Counted from the first letter of the stretch, positions 25,799-35,240 are shown. The stretch is DNA of 64,000 nt from Paracoccus sp. TOH (GCF_030388245.1 NZ_CP098362.1:372001-436000); one strand, 5' to 3'. Notes: a model not told the origin generated them from the letters alone. Numbers and translations are program-made.

Positions 25799-26478
25799 GC
25801 CGCGGCCCCGGGCGTGAAGCCGGTGACATCGACCAGCCGGTCGCAGACCCGGACCCGCGCCGCCTCGTCATGGAAGATGCCCAGGATGGCGGCGCCGCGG
25901 GCCTTGGCCTCCTCGATCAGCGACAGGACCACCTCGCGGTTGGCGGCATCCAGGCTGGCGGTGGGTTCGTCCAGCAGCAGCACCGGAAAGGGATGGGCAA
26001 AGCCGCGGGCGATGTTCACCCGCTGTTGTTCGCCGCCCGAGAAGGTGGTGGGCGACAGGCCCCACAGCCGTTCCGGGATGTTCAGCCGCGCCAGCAGCGC
26101 GGCGGCGCGGGCGCGGGCCTCGGCCTCGGGGGTGCCGAGCCGGCGCAGCGGTTCGGCCACGACCTCGATGGTGGGCACGCGGGGGACGACGCGCAGGAAC
26201 TGGCTGACATAGCCCAGCCGGTCGCGGCGCAGGGCGATGATCTGGCGCGGCTGGGCCGTGACCACATCCAGCCCCGCCACCCGGATCGAGCCCGAGGCGG
26301 CCAGGTAATTGCCATGGATCATCCGCATCAGCGTGGATTTCCCGGCCCCCGACTGCCCGGTCAGCCCGACGCATTCGCCGGCCTCCACGGTCAGGTTCGC
26401 GCCTTCCATCAACCGCAGGACGGCGCCGGCCTGATTGTGCAGGGTAAAGGTCTTGGACAGATTCTCGATGCGGATCAT
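25795..26478 (-). CDS. phnL: C-P lyase core-associated ABC-type ATPase (PhnL)
   Basis: A 227-residue ABC ATPase with Walker A GQSGAGKST (about 42-50), signature FSGGEQQRVNIARGF and Walker B PVLLLDEPTASLD. Together with PhnGHI it is needed to load methylphosphonate onto the ribose of ATP. It has no membrane partner, and its place between phnK and phnN is the standard order. It lies four bases after phnK. Confidence 0.92.
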   Translation of the reverse strand: MIRIENLSKTFTLHNQAGAVLRLMEGANLTVEAGECVGLTGQSGAGKSTLMRMIHGNYLAASGSIRVAGLDVVTAQPRQIIALRRDRLGYVSQFLRVVPRVPTIEVVAEPLRRLGTPEAEARARAAALLARLNIPERLWGLSPTTFSGGEQQRVNIARGFAHPFPVLLLDEPTASLDAANREVVLSLIEEAKARGAAILGIFHDEAARVRVCDRLVDVTGFTPGAAA

Positions 26479-26482
26479 GGGA

Positions 26483-27256
26483 TTACACCTGCAGGACAGA
26501 GGATACGAGAAGCTGGGTATAGGCGTGCTGCGGATCGTCCAGCACCTGGTCGGTCAGCCCGGTTTCCACGACGCGGCCCGATTTCATCACCATCAGCCGG
26601 TCGGCCAGCAGCCGCACCACCGCCAGGTCATGGGTGACGATCACCACCGACAGGCCAAGATCGCGCACCAGTCCGCGCAACAGGTCCAGCAGCCGCGCCT
26701 GCACGCTGACATCCAGCCCGCCGGTCGGCTCGTCCATGAAGACCAGCCGCGGGCCGGTGACCAGGTTGCGGGCGATCTGCAGCCGTTGCTGCATCCCGCC
26801 GGAAAAGGCCGAGGGCCGGTCGTCGATGCGTTCGGCGGCGATCTCGACCCGGCCCAGCCAGTCGGTCGCCGTGTCGCGGATGGCGCCGTAATGGCGCTGA
26901 CCCACGGCCATCAGGCGTTCGCCGACATTGCCGCCGGCACTGACGCCCATGCGCAGCCCGTCGCGCGGGTTCTGGTGGACATAGGCCCAGTCGCCGCGCA
27001 GCAAGCGGCGGCGCTCGGCCTCGGAAAAGCCCAGCACGTCGCGACCTTCCCACAGGATCGCGCCCTCGTCGGGCCGCTGCATGCCCGCCAGGCAGGACAG
27101 CAGCGTCGATTTGCCCGAGCCGCTTTCGCCGACGATGCCCAGCACCTCGCCCGGCCACAGCTCGAATGCGACCTCGGCGCAGCCGATGCGCGGGCCGTAG
27201 CGTTTCGTCAGCCCCTGCACCGACAGAAGCGGCATGGTCAGGTTCGCGCCATCCAT
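26483..27256 (-). CDS. phnK: C-P lyase complex ABC-type ATPase (PhnK)
   Basis: A 257-residue ABC ATPase with Walker A GESGSGKST, Walker B RLVFMDEPTGGLD and signature FSGGMQQRLQIARN. PhnK docks on the PhnGHIJ core and is required in vivo. Start ATG at 27256 overlaps the phnJ stop by one base (TGATG), with GGAGG upstream; a longer upstream frame is antisense to phnJ structure and not used. Confidence 0.92.
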   Translation of the reverse strand: MDGANLTMPLLSVQGLTKRYGPRIGCAEVAFELWPGEVLGIVGESGSGKSTLLSCLAGMQRPDEGAILWEGRDVLGFSEAERRRLLRGDWAYVHQNPRDGLRMGVSAGGNVGERLMAVGQRHYGAIRDTATDWLGRVEIAAERIDDRPSAFSGGMQQRLQIARNLVTGPRLVFMDEPTGGLDVSVQARLLDLLRGLVRDLGLSVVIVTHDLAVVRLLADRLMVMKSGRVVETGLTDQVLDDPQHAYTQLLVSSVLQV

Positions 27257-28119
27257 CACGCCACCTCCTGCGCGGACAGCCGACCACGATGGCCGTCCTC
27301 CTGCCGCGAATTGCAGAAATCCGTGTCCGAGCAGACGAACATCCGGCTGCCGCGGTCGTCGGTGATCACCTCGTCCAGATAGCTGCCGGAGGCCCCGCAC
27401 AGGTCGCAGTCGTGATCGGCCTTGGAGGCCATGAAGGGATGATCCTCGAAATCCAGGCTGACCACCTGGCTATAGGGCGGTACGGCATAGATGCGGCTTT
27501 CGCGGCCGGCGCCGAACAACTGGATCGCCGGATTGTCCGCCAGCTTGGGATTGTCGAATTTCGGGATCGGCGAAGGGTCCATGACATAGCGCCCCTCGAC
27601 CTTCACCGGATAGGCGTAGCTGGTGGCGATCTCGCCATGGCGGGCGATGTCTTCGTAAAGTTTGACGTGCATCAGCCCGTATTCCTCAAGCTCGTGCATC
27701 TTGCGGGTCTCGGTCTCGCGCGGCTCCAGGAAGCGCAGCGGTTCGGGGATCGGCACCTGGTAGACCAGGATCTGCGCCTCGGTCAGCGGCTGTTCGGGGA
27801 TGCGGTGGCGGGTCTGGATCAGCGTGGCCTCGGCGGTGCGCTCGGTGACCTCGACCCCGGCGGTGCGCTGGAAGAAGCGGCGGATCGAGACGGCGTTGGT
27901 GGTGTCGTCGGCGCCCTGGTCGATGACCTTCAGCCGGTCCTCGGGCGTCAGGCAGGCCGCGGTCACCTGCACGCCGCCGGTGCCCCAGCCGTAAGGCATC
28001 GGCATCTCGCGGCTGGCGAAGGGCACCTGATAGCCGGGGATGGCCAGCGCCTTCAGCAGCGCGCGGCGGATCATGCGCTTGGTCTGTTCGTCCAGATAGG
28101 CGAAGTTGTAATCGCTCAC
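27256..28119 (-). CDS. phnJ: Carbon-phosphorus lyase, radical SAM subunit (PhnJ)
   Basis: A 287-residue catalytic subunit that breaks the C-P bond to release methane (or another alkane) and ribose cyclic phosphate. Its four key cysteines are at 238, 241, 263 and 269, the same spacing as the E. coli iron-sulfur Cys and the catalytic Cys. The N-terminus (NFAYLDEQTKRMIRRALLKA) is typical. It lies in the run phnGHIJKLN, 85 bases after phnI. Confidence 0.96.
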   Translation of the reverse strand: MSDYNFAYLDEQTKRMIRRALLKALAIPGYQVPFASREMPMPYGWGTGGVQVTAACLTPEDRLKVIDQGADDTTNAVSIRRFFQRTAGVEVTERTAEATLIQTRHRIPEQPLTEAQILVYQVPIPEPLRFLEPRETETRKMHELEEYGLMHVKLYEDIARHGEIATSYAYPVKVEGRYVMDPSPIPKFDNPKLADNPAIQLFGAGRESRIYAVPPYSQVVSLDFEDHPFMASKADHDCDLCGASGSYLDEVITDDRGSRMFVCSDTDFCNSRQEDGHRGRLSAQEVA

Positions 28120-28204
28120 AGCGGCCCCCTTTCGGTCAGGGTGGTTTCCGGGGCGCGCCGCCCGGTCGTGCGGCGGCGCGGCGCGTGACGGGTGCGAGGG
28201 GCGC

Positions 28205-29287
28205 TCATTCGGCGGCCTCGTGCAGGGCCGTGGCCTCGGCGCGCAGGCGGCGCACCAGTTCCAGCTCGGACTGGAAATCGACGTAATGCGGCAGCTTGAT
28301 ATGTTCCAGGAAGCCGGTTGCCTGCACGTTGTCGCAATGCGACAGCACGAATTCCTGGTCCTGCGCCGGGGCGCCGGTGAAATCCTCGCCCAGTTCCTGC
28401 CAGCGCAGAGCGCGGTCCACCAGGCTCATCGAGATGGCCTTGCGTTCCGACTGGCCCATGACCAGACCATAGCCGCGGGTGAATTGCGGCGGCTCGGTCT
28501 TCGAGCCCTTGAACTGGTTCACCGTCTCGCATTCGGTCAGCTCGACCTCGCCGATCTCGACGGCGAAGCCCAGCTCGGGCAGATCGACCTCGACCGCGAC
28601 GCGGCCGATGCGCAGCTCGCCCACGAAGGCATGGGTGCGGCCATAGCCGCGCTGCGTGGAATAGGCCAGGGACAGCACGAAGCCCTCGTCCCCGCGGGTC
28701 AGCGCCTGCAGGCGCAGCGCCCGGTCGGCCGGCAGTTCCAGCGGCGTCCGGGTCAGGTCGGCGGGCGCGTCGTCGCCGGGCGGCTCGGCCTCGATCAGCC
28801 CGTCGCGGTCCAGAAGCCCGGTGACATGCGGCACCGGCTCGGCCGCCGCCGCGGCGGTCGGGGCGGGCGGCACCTCGCTCTCGGCCATCAGGGCGAAATC
28901 CAGCAGCCGGTGGGTATAGTCGAAGGTCGGCCCCAGCACCTGCCCGCCGGGCAGATCCTTGAAGGTCGCCGAGACGCGGCGGTCCACCGCCATCGCCGCC
29001 GTGTCCACCGGCTGCGACGCGCCGAAGCGCGGCAGCGTCGTGCGATAGGCGCGGATCAGGAACACCGCCTCGATCAGGTCGCCGCGGGCCTGCTTGATCG
29101 CCAGCGCTGCCAGGTCGGGATCGTAGAGCGAGCCCTCGGCCATCACCCGGTTCACCGCCAGCGCCATCTGTTCGCGGATCTGGGCGACGGTCAGTTCGGG
29201 GATGGCGGGATCGCCGCGGCGCTCCTCGGCCAGCCAGGCGTGGGCGGCGTCGATGGCGCGTTCGCCACCCTTGACGGCGACATACAT
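28205..29287 (-). CDS. phnI: C-P lyase subunit PhnI (nucleosidase-type core subunit)
   Basis: A 360-residue core subunit of C-P lyase, starting MYVAVKGGERAI. Conserved segments include YSTQRGYGRTHAFVGELRIG and HIKLPHYVDFQSELELVRRL. With PhnG, H and L it exchanges the adenine of ATP for the phosphonate. I chose the ATG at 29287, which overlaps the phnH stop (TGATG) and has GGAGG at good distance, over a TTG two codons earlier. Confidence 0.95.
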   Translation of the reverse strand: MYVAVKGGERAIDAAHAWLAEERRGDPAIPELTVAQIREQMALAVNRVMAEGSLYDPDLAALAIKQARGDLIEAVFLIRAYRTTLPRFGASQPVDTAAMAVDRRVSATFKDLPGGQVLGPTFDYTHRLLDFALMAESEVPPAPTAAAAAEPVPHVTGLLDRDGLIEAEPPGDDAPADLTRTPLELPADRALRLQALTRGDEGFVLSLAYSTQRGYGRTHAFVGELRIGRVAVEVDLPELGFAVEIGEVELTECETVNQFKGSKTEPPQFTRGYGLVMGQSERKAISMSLVDRALRWQELGEDFTGAPAQDQEFVLSHCDNVQATGFLEHIKLPHYVDFQSELELVRRLRAEATALHEAAE

Positions 29288-29862
29288 CAGCAATCCTCCA
29301 CGATGGTGCTGCGGGGCAGGGCGGCCAGCCGGTCGCCGCAGGTCAGGATGGTGTCGAAGCCCAGCGGAAACAGCGCCCGGTTCGCCCGGAAGGCGGCGGT
29401 TTCCGGCAGCGACAGCCGGGCGGCGTCGCGGATGCCGGGGCCGGTCAGCCGCGCACCGTCGACCTCCAGCCGCTCGACCTCGACGATCAGCGTGGCCGAG
29501 CGGTCGGGAAAGGCGGGCTCGCCGATGCGGAAGCGCGTCACCGGCTGCAGATCGGGCCAGCGGCCGAGCGCGAAACCGGCATCCGCCGCGGCGGCCTGCG
29601 GCGCGCCGGTGTGAAAGGCGATCCAGCGCCGCAACGCGTCGTTGTCGAGGGCGCCGGCCAGGTGCAGGGGCGTCGTGGCATCGGTCAGCGTCAGCAGCAC
29701 CGTGGCCGCCGCCGCCGACAGGCCGGGCGCGGCGGCGCCGGTCACGGCATGGATGCGTCCGGGGCGGGCCATCGCGTCCAGCACGGCGCGGAAGGCATGG
29801 GCGGCATCGCGGGCGGGATCGGCGAAGCCGCCGGCAAGCGGCGTGGTCAGCGGGGCGTTCAT
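29287..29862 (-). CDS. phnH: C-P lyase core subunit PhnH
   Basis: A 191-residue core subunit. It shows the PhnH start GGFADPARDAAHAFRAVLDAMARPG and the late GIRDAARL and LFPLGFDTILTCGDRLAALPRST segments. It is structural within the PhnGHIJ complex. Its ATG overlaps the phnG stop by four bases. Confidence 0.93.
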   Translation of the reverse strand: MNAPLTTPLAGGFADPARDAAHAFRAVLDAMARPGRIHAVTGAAAPGLSAAAATVLLTLTDATTPLHLAGALDNDALRRWIAFHTGAPQAAAADAGFALGRWPDLQPVTRFRIGEPAFPDRSATLIVEVERLEVDGARLTGPGIRDAARLSLPETAAFRANRALFPLGFDTILTCGDRLAALPRSTIVEDC

Positions 29863-30302
29863 TGGTCCTCTCCGCGCAGCATGGTGAAGAATTCGACCCG
29901 GGTGGCCGCGGCCTTTTCGGCGCGGGTGCCGCGGCGGGCCTGCGCTTCGGCGCGCAGCGGGGCCATGACCTGAGCCTCGATCCGGGCGGCCTGCTCGCCC
30001 TGCATCAGCGCGTCCAGTACCGCGGCGCGACGGGCATGGTCGCGGTCGCGGCCCTGCACCCAGGCATGGCCCACCGCATCGCCCAGCCGGACCGAGCAGC
30101 GCGTCACCGTCATCTCGCCCAGGTTGAAGCGGTTGCCGGTGCCGCCGACCCGTCCCTCCAGCATGACGGCGCCGATCTCGGGCGCGCGCAGCAGCTCATG
30201 GGCCGGCAGGTCGGGGGCCAGGGCGGCAAGCCGGGCGGCCGGCGCCTTGGCAAGAAGCGACATCCAGTCGCGGCGGAGGGCGGTTTCTTCGATCTGCGAC
30301 AT
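29859..30302 (-). CDS. phnG: C-P lyase core subunit PhnG
   Basis: A 147-residue core subunit. Typical PhnG features are RRDWMSLLAKAP near the N-terminus, then EGRVGGTGNRFNLGEMTVTRCSVRL and GHAWVQGRDRDHARRAAVLDALMQ. It is the first gene of phnGHIJKLN. I prefer the ATG at 30302, preceded by GAGG at good spacing; an ATG at 30317 would add five residues. The perfect palindrome at 30326-30355 lies just upstream. Confidence 0.92.
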   Translation of the reverse strand: MSQIEETALRRDWMSLLAKAPAARLAALAPDLPAHELLRAPEIGAVMLEGRVGGTGNRFNLGEMTVTRCSVRLGDAVGHAWVQGRDRDHARRAAVLDALMQGEQAARIEAQVMAPLRAEAQARRGTRAEKAAATRVEFFTMLRGEDQ

Positions 30303-30325
30303 TGCGTGCCTCGACATCTTGCCAG

Positions 30326-30355
30326 CTTGTCTAGTTTCCTATACAACTAGACAAG
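30326..30355. promoter_or_regulatory. Candidate PhnF operator between phnG and phnF
   Basis: A perfect 11-bp inverted repeat CTTGTCTAGTT / AACTAGACAAG with an 8-bp AT-rich spacer, midway in the divergent phnG-phnF gap. GntR/HutC repressors bind such dyads; the TCTAGAC core resembles the TGGTCTAGACCA site reported for mycobacterial PhnF. Confidence 0.75.
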
Positions 30356-30404
30356 TGATAACCCGCCGGCGCCCCCGGCTCAAGCCCCGAGTTGTGAATT
30401 TTCG

Positions 30405-31121
30405 ATGACGACCAAGCAGCCGATCTGGAAATCCATCGCCGCCACGCTGGCGGCCGAGATCGCCGACGGGCATTACCGCCCCGGCGACAAACTGCCGTCG
30501 GAAGCCGAGCTGGCCGTCCGGTTTGGCGTCAACCGCCACACGGTGCGCCATGCCCTGGCCGCGCTGGCCGAGGCGGGGACGGTGCGCAGCCGGCGCGGCG
30601 CCGGCGTGTTCGTCGCCTTGGTGCCGACCGATTATCCGCTGGGGCGGCGGGTCCGTTTCCACCAGAACGTCGCGGCTTCCGGGCGGGCGGCCTCGCGCCG
30701 GCTGACGCTGCTGGACACCCGCGGCGCCGATGCGAAAGAGGCCGAGGCGCTGGCGCTTGCCGCCGGCGCCCCCGTGCATGTCATCGAGGGCGTGTCGCTG
30801 GTGGACGGCCAGCCGCTGGCGGTGTTCCGTTCGGTCTTCGATGCCGGGCGCTTTCCCGGGCTGCTGGCGCAGCTCGAGGCGCATCCCTCGGTCACGCGCG
30901 CGCTGGCGGAATGCGGGCTTTGCGACTATACGCGGGCCTCGACCCGGCTGACGGCGAAGATCGCGCCGGCCACCATGGCGCTGATGCTGGAACTGCCGCA
31001 GGGCGCGCCGGTGTTGCGCTCGGTGGCGATCAATGTCGATGCCGAGGGGCGGCCGGTCGAGTTCGGCACCACCTGGTTCGCGGGCGACCGGGTGACGCTG
31101 ACCGTCGCGCCCGAGGGCTGA
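30405..31121 (+). CDS. phnF: GntR/HutC-family phosphonate regulator (PhnF)
   Basis: A 238-residue GntR-family repressor. A winged helix (residues 8-70, with LPSEAELAVRFGVNRHTVRHALAAL split over helices 2-3) is followed by a UTRA ligand domain (about 85-235). It is divergent from phnG and convergent with the phnE genes. The perfect dyad upstream suggests it represses both itself and the C-P lyase operon. The ligand is unknown, probably a phosphonate or pathway intermediate. Confidence 0.92.
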   Translation: MTTKQPIWKSIAATLAAEIADGHYRPGDKLPSEAELAVRFGVNRHTVRHALAALAEAGTVRSRRGAGVFVALVPTDYPLGRRVRFHQNVAASGRAASRRLTLLDTRGADAKEAEALALAAGAPVHVIEGVSLVDGQPLAVFRSVFDAGRFPGLLAQLEAHPSVTRALAECGLCDYTRASTRLTAKIAPATMALMLELPQGAPVLRSVAINVDAEGRPVEFGTTWFAGDRVTLTVAPEG

Positions 31122-31130
31122 GGGCGCGGC

Positions 31131-32462
31131 TTACGCGCCCCTGATCAGCTTGCGGCGCAGCCAGCCCGACAGGCTGTCCATGGCGATCACGGTCAGCACG
31201 ATCAGCACCATGTAATAGGCCACGTCCTCCCAGTCCTTCTGGGTCTGGATGGCCTGGGTCAGCAGCAGGCCGATGCCGCCGCCGACGATGGCGCCGATCA
31301 CCGTGGCGCCGCGGGTGTTGGATTCCAGGAAATACAGCACCTGCGACAGCAGCACCGGCGTCACCTGCGGGATCACCCCGAAGCGCGCCCGCTGCAGCGC
31401 GTTGCCGCCGGTCGAGCGGATGCCCTCGACCTGCTTCTCGTCGATGTTCTCCAGCGCCTCCGAGAACAGCTTGCCGAAGCTGCCGGTATCGGTCAGCAGG
31501 ATCGCCAGCGCGCCGGTCATCGGGCCGGGGCCGAAGGCGCGCGCCAGCACGATGGTCCAGATCAGCGCGTCCACGCCGCGGATGAAGTCGAAGATCCGGC
31601 GCAGGCCGAAGCGCAGCACGCCGAAGGGGTTCATGTTCGAGGCCGCCATGAAGGCCAGCGGCAGCGAGATGATCGCCGCGCCGAAGGTGCCCAGGAAGGC
31701 CATCAGCACCGTCTCGAACATGGCCCAGATCACGTCGCCATGCCGCCACATGCTGTTGGTCCAGAAGTCATGGGCCATGGCGGTGATGTTCGGCCGGCCG
31801 GGATCGAGCCGTTCCTCCCACAGCGCCGAGGCGGCCAGCTCCGGCCAGCTCATATGCGCGAACGGGCTGTCCAGCGTGAAGAAGAACAGCGGCCAGCCGG
31901 CCGAATAGCGGAAGGTTTCGACCTTGCTGCGCGTATAGGCGAAGCGCCCGGCCGGGGTGGTGATGCTGACGCGGCTGTCCGAGGCGTTGATCCAGTCGGG
32001 CAGCGGCTGCGGCGCATCCAGCAGCAGCCGGTCGCCGTCCGGGCGGATGGCGATGGTGCCGGCGTCGGGGTGGATATAGCGCGCGCCCTGGCCGTCATAG
32101 ATCACACGATGGCCCTGGCCCAGGTCGATGGTGGTGGTGTCGCCGGCGCTGGCAACGAAATCGGGCAGCCGGCCCTCGGGCCAGATGCCCTTGGCCTCGC
32201 CCTCGACGGCGACGGTCAGCTTGCCGCTGCGGTTGTCGCGGGTGACATGGGTCTTGTGGCGCCAGAAATCCGACATCAGCACCGCGGCATTGTCCATCCG
32301 CGCCCGGCCCGCCAGTCCCGCCAGGTCGAAGGCGACGGCGGCATAGGCCAGATAGGCCAGGATGGCCAGCGGCACCGCGAAAGAGATCGTCCGGCGGCGC
32401 GCGAAACCCGCCAGGATCGGCGCGGCGGGATGGGTCGCGGGCATCAGGGTTGCATCGGTCAT
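31131..32462 (-). CDS. phnE: Phosphonate ABC transporter permease with large periplasmic insert (PhnE)
   Basis: A 443-residue permease, far longer than the usual 260-290. After the first helix (ISFAVPLAILAYLAYAAVAF, residues 26-45) about 190 residues of polar, beta-rich sequence intervene before the normal permease core (AMFETVLMAFLGTFGAAIISLPL onward). The core has the ABC contact loop around EALENIDEKQVEGIRSTGG. Its start overlaps the upstream phnE stop by four bases. It forms the channel with the shorter PhnE. The insert is likely periplasmic and may help substrate capture. Confidence 0.9.
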   Translation of the reverse strand: MTDATLMPATHPAAPILAGFARRRTISFAVPLAILAYLAYAAVAFDLAGLAGRARMDNAAVLMSDFWRHKTHVTRDNRSGKLTVAVEGEAKGIWPEGRLPDFVASAGDTTTIDLGQGHRVIYDGQGARYIHPDAGTIAIRPDGDRLLLDAPQPLPDWINASDSRVSITTPAGRFAYTRSKVETFRYSAGWPLFFFTLDSPFAHMSWPELAASALWEERLDPGRPNITAMAHDFWTNSMWRHGDVIWAMFETVLMAFLGTFGAAIISLPLAFMAASNMNPFGVLRFGLRRIFDFIRGVDALIWTIVLARAFGPGPMTGALAILLTDTGSFGKLFSEALENIDEKQVEGIRSTGGNALQRARFGVIPQVTPVLLSQVLYFLESNTRGATVIGAIVGGGIGLLLTQAIQTQKDWEDVAYYMVLIVLTVIAMDSLSGWLRRKLIRGA

Positions 32463-33337
32463 GCGTTGCGGCCTTTCACCAGGCGGGCGCGGGCGTGGTC
32501 GGACAGCCGGTCGATGGCCACGATGGTCACGAACAGCAAAAGGAAGATCGCCACCACCTCGTCATAGCGGCCCTGGCCCCATTGCATGGCGATCTTCAGG
32601 TCATAGCCGATGCCGCCCGAACCGACGAAGCCCAGGATGGCGCTGGCCCGCACGTTGATCTCGAACCGCATCAGCGCATAGGACAGCCAGTTCGGCGCCA
32701 CCTGCGGCAGGACGCCCAGCCACATCCGCTGTCCCCAGGTGGCGCCGACCGAGGCCAGGCCCTCGACCGGCTTCGGATCGGCATTCTCGGCCACCTCGGA
32801 AAACAGCTTGCCGAGCGCGCCCCCGGTATGCAGGGCGATGGCGGCGACCGCCGGCACCGGCCCGCCGCCCAGAATGTAGATCAGCATCAGCGCGATGACG
32901 ATTTCCGGAATGGCGCGGGTCGCGTCCATCATCCGCCGGAACAGCGGCGTCAGCCGCGGCCAGCGGGCCAGTCCGCGCGTCGAAAGCAGTGCCAGCAGCA
33001 TCGCCGCCAGCCCGCCCAGCAGCGTCGAGACGGCGGCGATGTTCACCGTCTCGACCAGCGAGGGCAAGTGTTCGAGGAACATGCGGGGCAGGTTGGCGCG
33101 GTTGCGCCAGGCCTCGGACAAAACCTCGGCCGGAAAAGACAGCAGCATCGGCAGCCCGTCGATGAAGCCGCCGGCATTGCGCGACTCGGCCAGCCGGAAG
33201 CCGGACGCCATCAGCGCCACGAACAGGATCAGCAGGATGCCGCCATACATGCGCCGCCGGCGCGTCAGCTCCAGATAGGCGGTCTCGACCTGGCCGAGCC
33301 GGGGGTCGGGCGGCGGTCCGAAGGCGGTGTCGGCCAT
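32459..33337 (-). CDS. phnE: Phosphonate ABC transporter permease (PhnE)
   Basis: A 292-residue permease of the PhnE family. One N-terminal helix (MYGGILLILFVALMASGFRL) is followed by a five-helix core with the ATPase-contact loop EVAENADPKPVEGLASVGATWG. It pairs with the longer PhnE that follows, and with PhnC and PhnD upstream. It lies 71 bases below phnD. Confidence 0.93.
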   Translation of the reverse strand: MADTAFGPPPDPRLGQVETAYLELTRRRRMYGGILLILFVALMASGFRLAESRNAGGFIDGLPMLLSFPAEVLSEAWRNRANLPRMFLEHLPSLVETVNIAAVSTLLGGLAAMLLALLSTRGLARWPRLTPLFRRMMDATRAIPEIVIALMLIYILGGGPVPAVAAIALHTGGALGKLFSEVAENADPKPVEGLASVGATWGQRMWLGVLPQVAPNWLSYALMRFEINVRASAILGFVGSGGIGYDLKIAMQWGQGRYDEVVAIFLLLFVTIVAIDRLSDHARARLVKGRNA

Positions 33338-33408
33338 GTGTTCCTCGGGGTCGGAAAGCGGATGGCCGCGCCCGGTGCCGGACGCGGCCAGGGGACGGAA
33401 AGGGCCGG

Positions 33409-34311
33409 TCAGCTGTTCGATTCTTCCAGCTTGCGGGCGGCGACGACGCCCTCGAAGGCGCTGTGATCGACCGGCACGAAATCCTTGGCCTCACCATGGG
33501 CGACACCGAAGGCGCAGGTCTTGTCGGTCTCGTGCAGGTCGGCGGTCAGCTGGATCACCTTGTCCTTGACCTCTTGCGGCAGGGCGTTGCGCACCACCAT
33601 CGGGCCTTCCGGGATCAGCTTGGACTTCCAGATCTCGACCATGTCGTTCATGTCGATCAGCCCAGCATCGGCGGCCTTGCGCAGCGCGCCGGAATTGTAG
33701 CCGTCCTCCCAGTCGCCCAGGCCGTCGGCCCAGGTCACGCCGGCGTCGAAATCGCCATTGGCGACGCCGACGATGGTCTGCTCATGCCCGCCCGAGAAGC
33801 GCACCTCGCTGAAATATTCGTCCAGCGGGCCGTATTGCCCGGTCAGCTCGGCGCCCGGCACCAGGTAGCCCGAGGTCGAGTTCGGATCGGCAAAGGCGAA
33901 GCGCTTGCCCTTGGCATCGGCGATCGAGGTGATGCCGCTGTCCTTGCGCGCCAGGCCGATCGAGTAATAGCCGGTCGAACCGTCGATGTTCTGCTTGGTC
34001 AGCACCGGCGTCACGGCCTGCGGATCGGTCAGGTAGATCTTGGCATAGCCCGAGGCGCCCATCCAGGCCAGGTCCAGCGTGCCGCCCAGCAGGCCCTGGA
34101 TCACGCCGTCGTAATCGGCCGGGGTGAAGACCTTGACCGGGACGCCCAGGGCCTGCTCGATGGCGGCGCGGTAGCATTCGTTCGAGCTCATGCGGTCCTG
34201 GGCGTTCTCGCCGCCCAGGATGCCGATGTTGAATTGCTTGATCTCCTGCGCGGCGGCGGCGATCGGGGTCAGGGCGGTGGCGGCGGCAAGCGCCAAGGCA
34301 AGGGTTTTCAT
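33409..34311 (-). CDS. phnD: Phosphonate-binding periplasmic protein (PhnD)
   Basis: A 300-residue periplasmic binding protein. A signal peptide ends near ALTPIAAAAQ (residue 22), then FNIGILGGENAQDRMSSNECYRAAIEQALGV begins a PhnD/PtxB-type domain. Typical pocket segments are WMGASGYAKIYL, ADPNSTSGYLVPGAEL and VTWADGLGDW. It delivers phosphonates to the PhnE permeases. It is second in phnCDEE. Confidence 0.94.
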   Translation of the reverse strand: MKTLALALAAATALTPIAAAAQEIKQFNIGILGGENAQDRMSSNECYRAAIEQALGVPVKVFTPADYDGVIQGLLGGTLDLAWMGASGYAKIYLTDPQAVTPVLTKQNIDGSTGYYSIGLARKDSGITSIADAKGKRFAFADPNSTSGYLVPGAELTGQYGPLDEYFSEVRFSGGHEQTIVGVANGDFDAGVTWADGLGDWEDGYNSGALRKAADAGLIDMNDMVEIWKSKLIPEGPMVVRNALPQEVKDKVIQLTADLHETDKTCAFGVAHGEAKDFVPVDHSAFEGVVAARKLEESNS

Positions 34312-34359
34312 GGTCTCTCCATGGGGTGGTGGTACCGCGGCCGGCTGGCCGGGGCGGAT

Positions 34360-35178
34360 TCAGGCCAGCATTCGCGCCGCATAGGCGTCGTCCGGGGCCA
34401 TGTCGGCGGGGATCGAGGTCGAGGTGGCGTCCTCGTTGAAACTGTCATCGGCGCCGTAGATGTCGCGTGCCACGCCGGTCGAAAGCTGGTCGGGCGTGCC
34501 GTCGAAGACGATGCGGCCGTCGCGCATGCCGATCACCCGGTCGCAATAGCGCCGGGCGGTGTCCAGCGTGTGCAGGTTCGCCAGCACCATGCGGCCGTCC
34601 TCGACATTGATGCGTTTCAGCGTGTCCATCACCACCTGCGCATTCATCGGGTCGAGGCTGGCGATGGGTTCGTCGGCCAGGATGATCCGCGGGTCCTGCA
34701 TCAGCGCCCGGGCGATGGCGACGCGTTGCTGCTGACCGCCCGACAGCGCCTCGGCCCGCTTGGGGGCCTGTTCGGCGATGCCCAGCCGTTCGAGAATGGC
34801 GATGGCCCGCAGGATGTCCTGGCGCGGCCACAGGTTGAACATCGTGGCCATGGTCGAGCGGCGGTTCAGAAGGCCGTGCAGCACGTTTGACACCACGTCC
34901 ATGCGCGGCACCAGGTTGAACTGCTGGAAGATCATCGCGCAATCGCTTTGCCATTGCCGGCGGGCCGCGCCGCGCAGCGAAAGGATGTCGCGCCCCTCGA
35001 CCAGGATCTGCCCGGCGCTGGCATCGGTCAGCCGGTTCATCATGCGCAGGAAGGTGGATTTCCCGGCACCGGACCGGCCGATCACGCCGACAAAGGCGGG
35101 CCCCCCGACCGAGAAGCTGACATCGTCCACCGCGGCCTTCCGGCCGAAAATCCTGGTCACGTTCCTGACTTCAAGCAC
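34360..35178 (-). CDS. phnC: Phosphonate ABC transporter ATPase (PhnC)
   Basis: A 272-residue ABC ATPase with Walker [10 protein letters not shown], signature [16 protein letters not shown] and Walker [17 protein letters not shown] chose GTG 35178 as start because AAAAGGGG sits eight bases ahead and the family homology starts with [14 protein letters not shown] at 35202 without a ribosome site is the alternative. It is first gene of phnCDEE with a Pho-box-like site about 63 bp upstream. Confidence 0.93.
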   Translation of the reverse strand: MLEVRNVTRIFGRKAAVDDVSFSVGGPAFVGVIGRSGAGKSTFLRMMNRLTDASAGQILVEGRDILSLRGAARRQWQSDCAMIFQQFNLVPRMDVVSNVLHGLLNRRSTMATMFNLWPRQDILRAIAILERLGIAEQAPKRAEALSGGQQQRVAIARALMQDPRIILADEPIASLDPMNAQVVMDTLKRINVEDGRMVLANLHTLDTARRYCDRVIGMRDGRIVFDGTPDQLSTGVARDIYGADDSFNEDATSTSIPADMAPDDAYAARMLA

Positions 35179-35240
35179 CGATGGCCCCTTTTCGTCGTCC
35201 ACGGGGCTGATAGGCCGTCGATGTTTCAGTTCTTCGGCAT

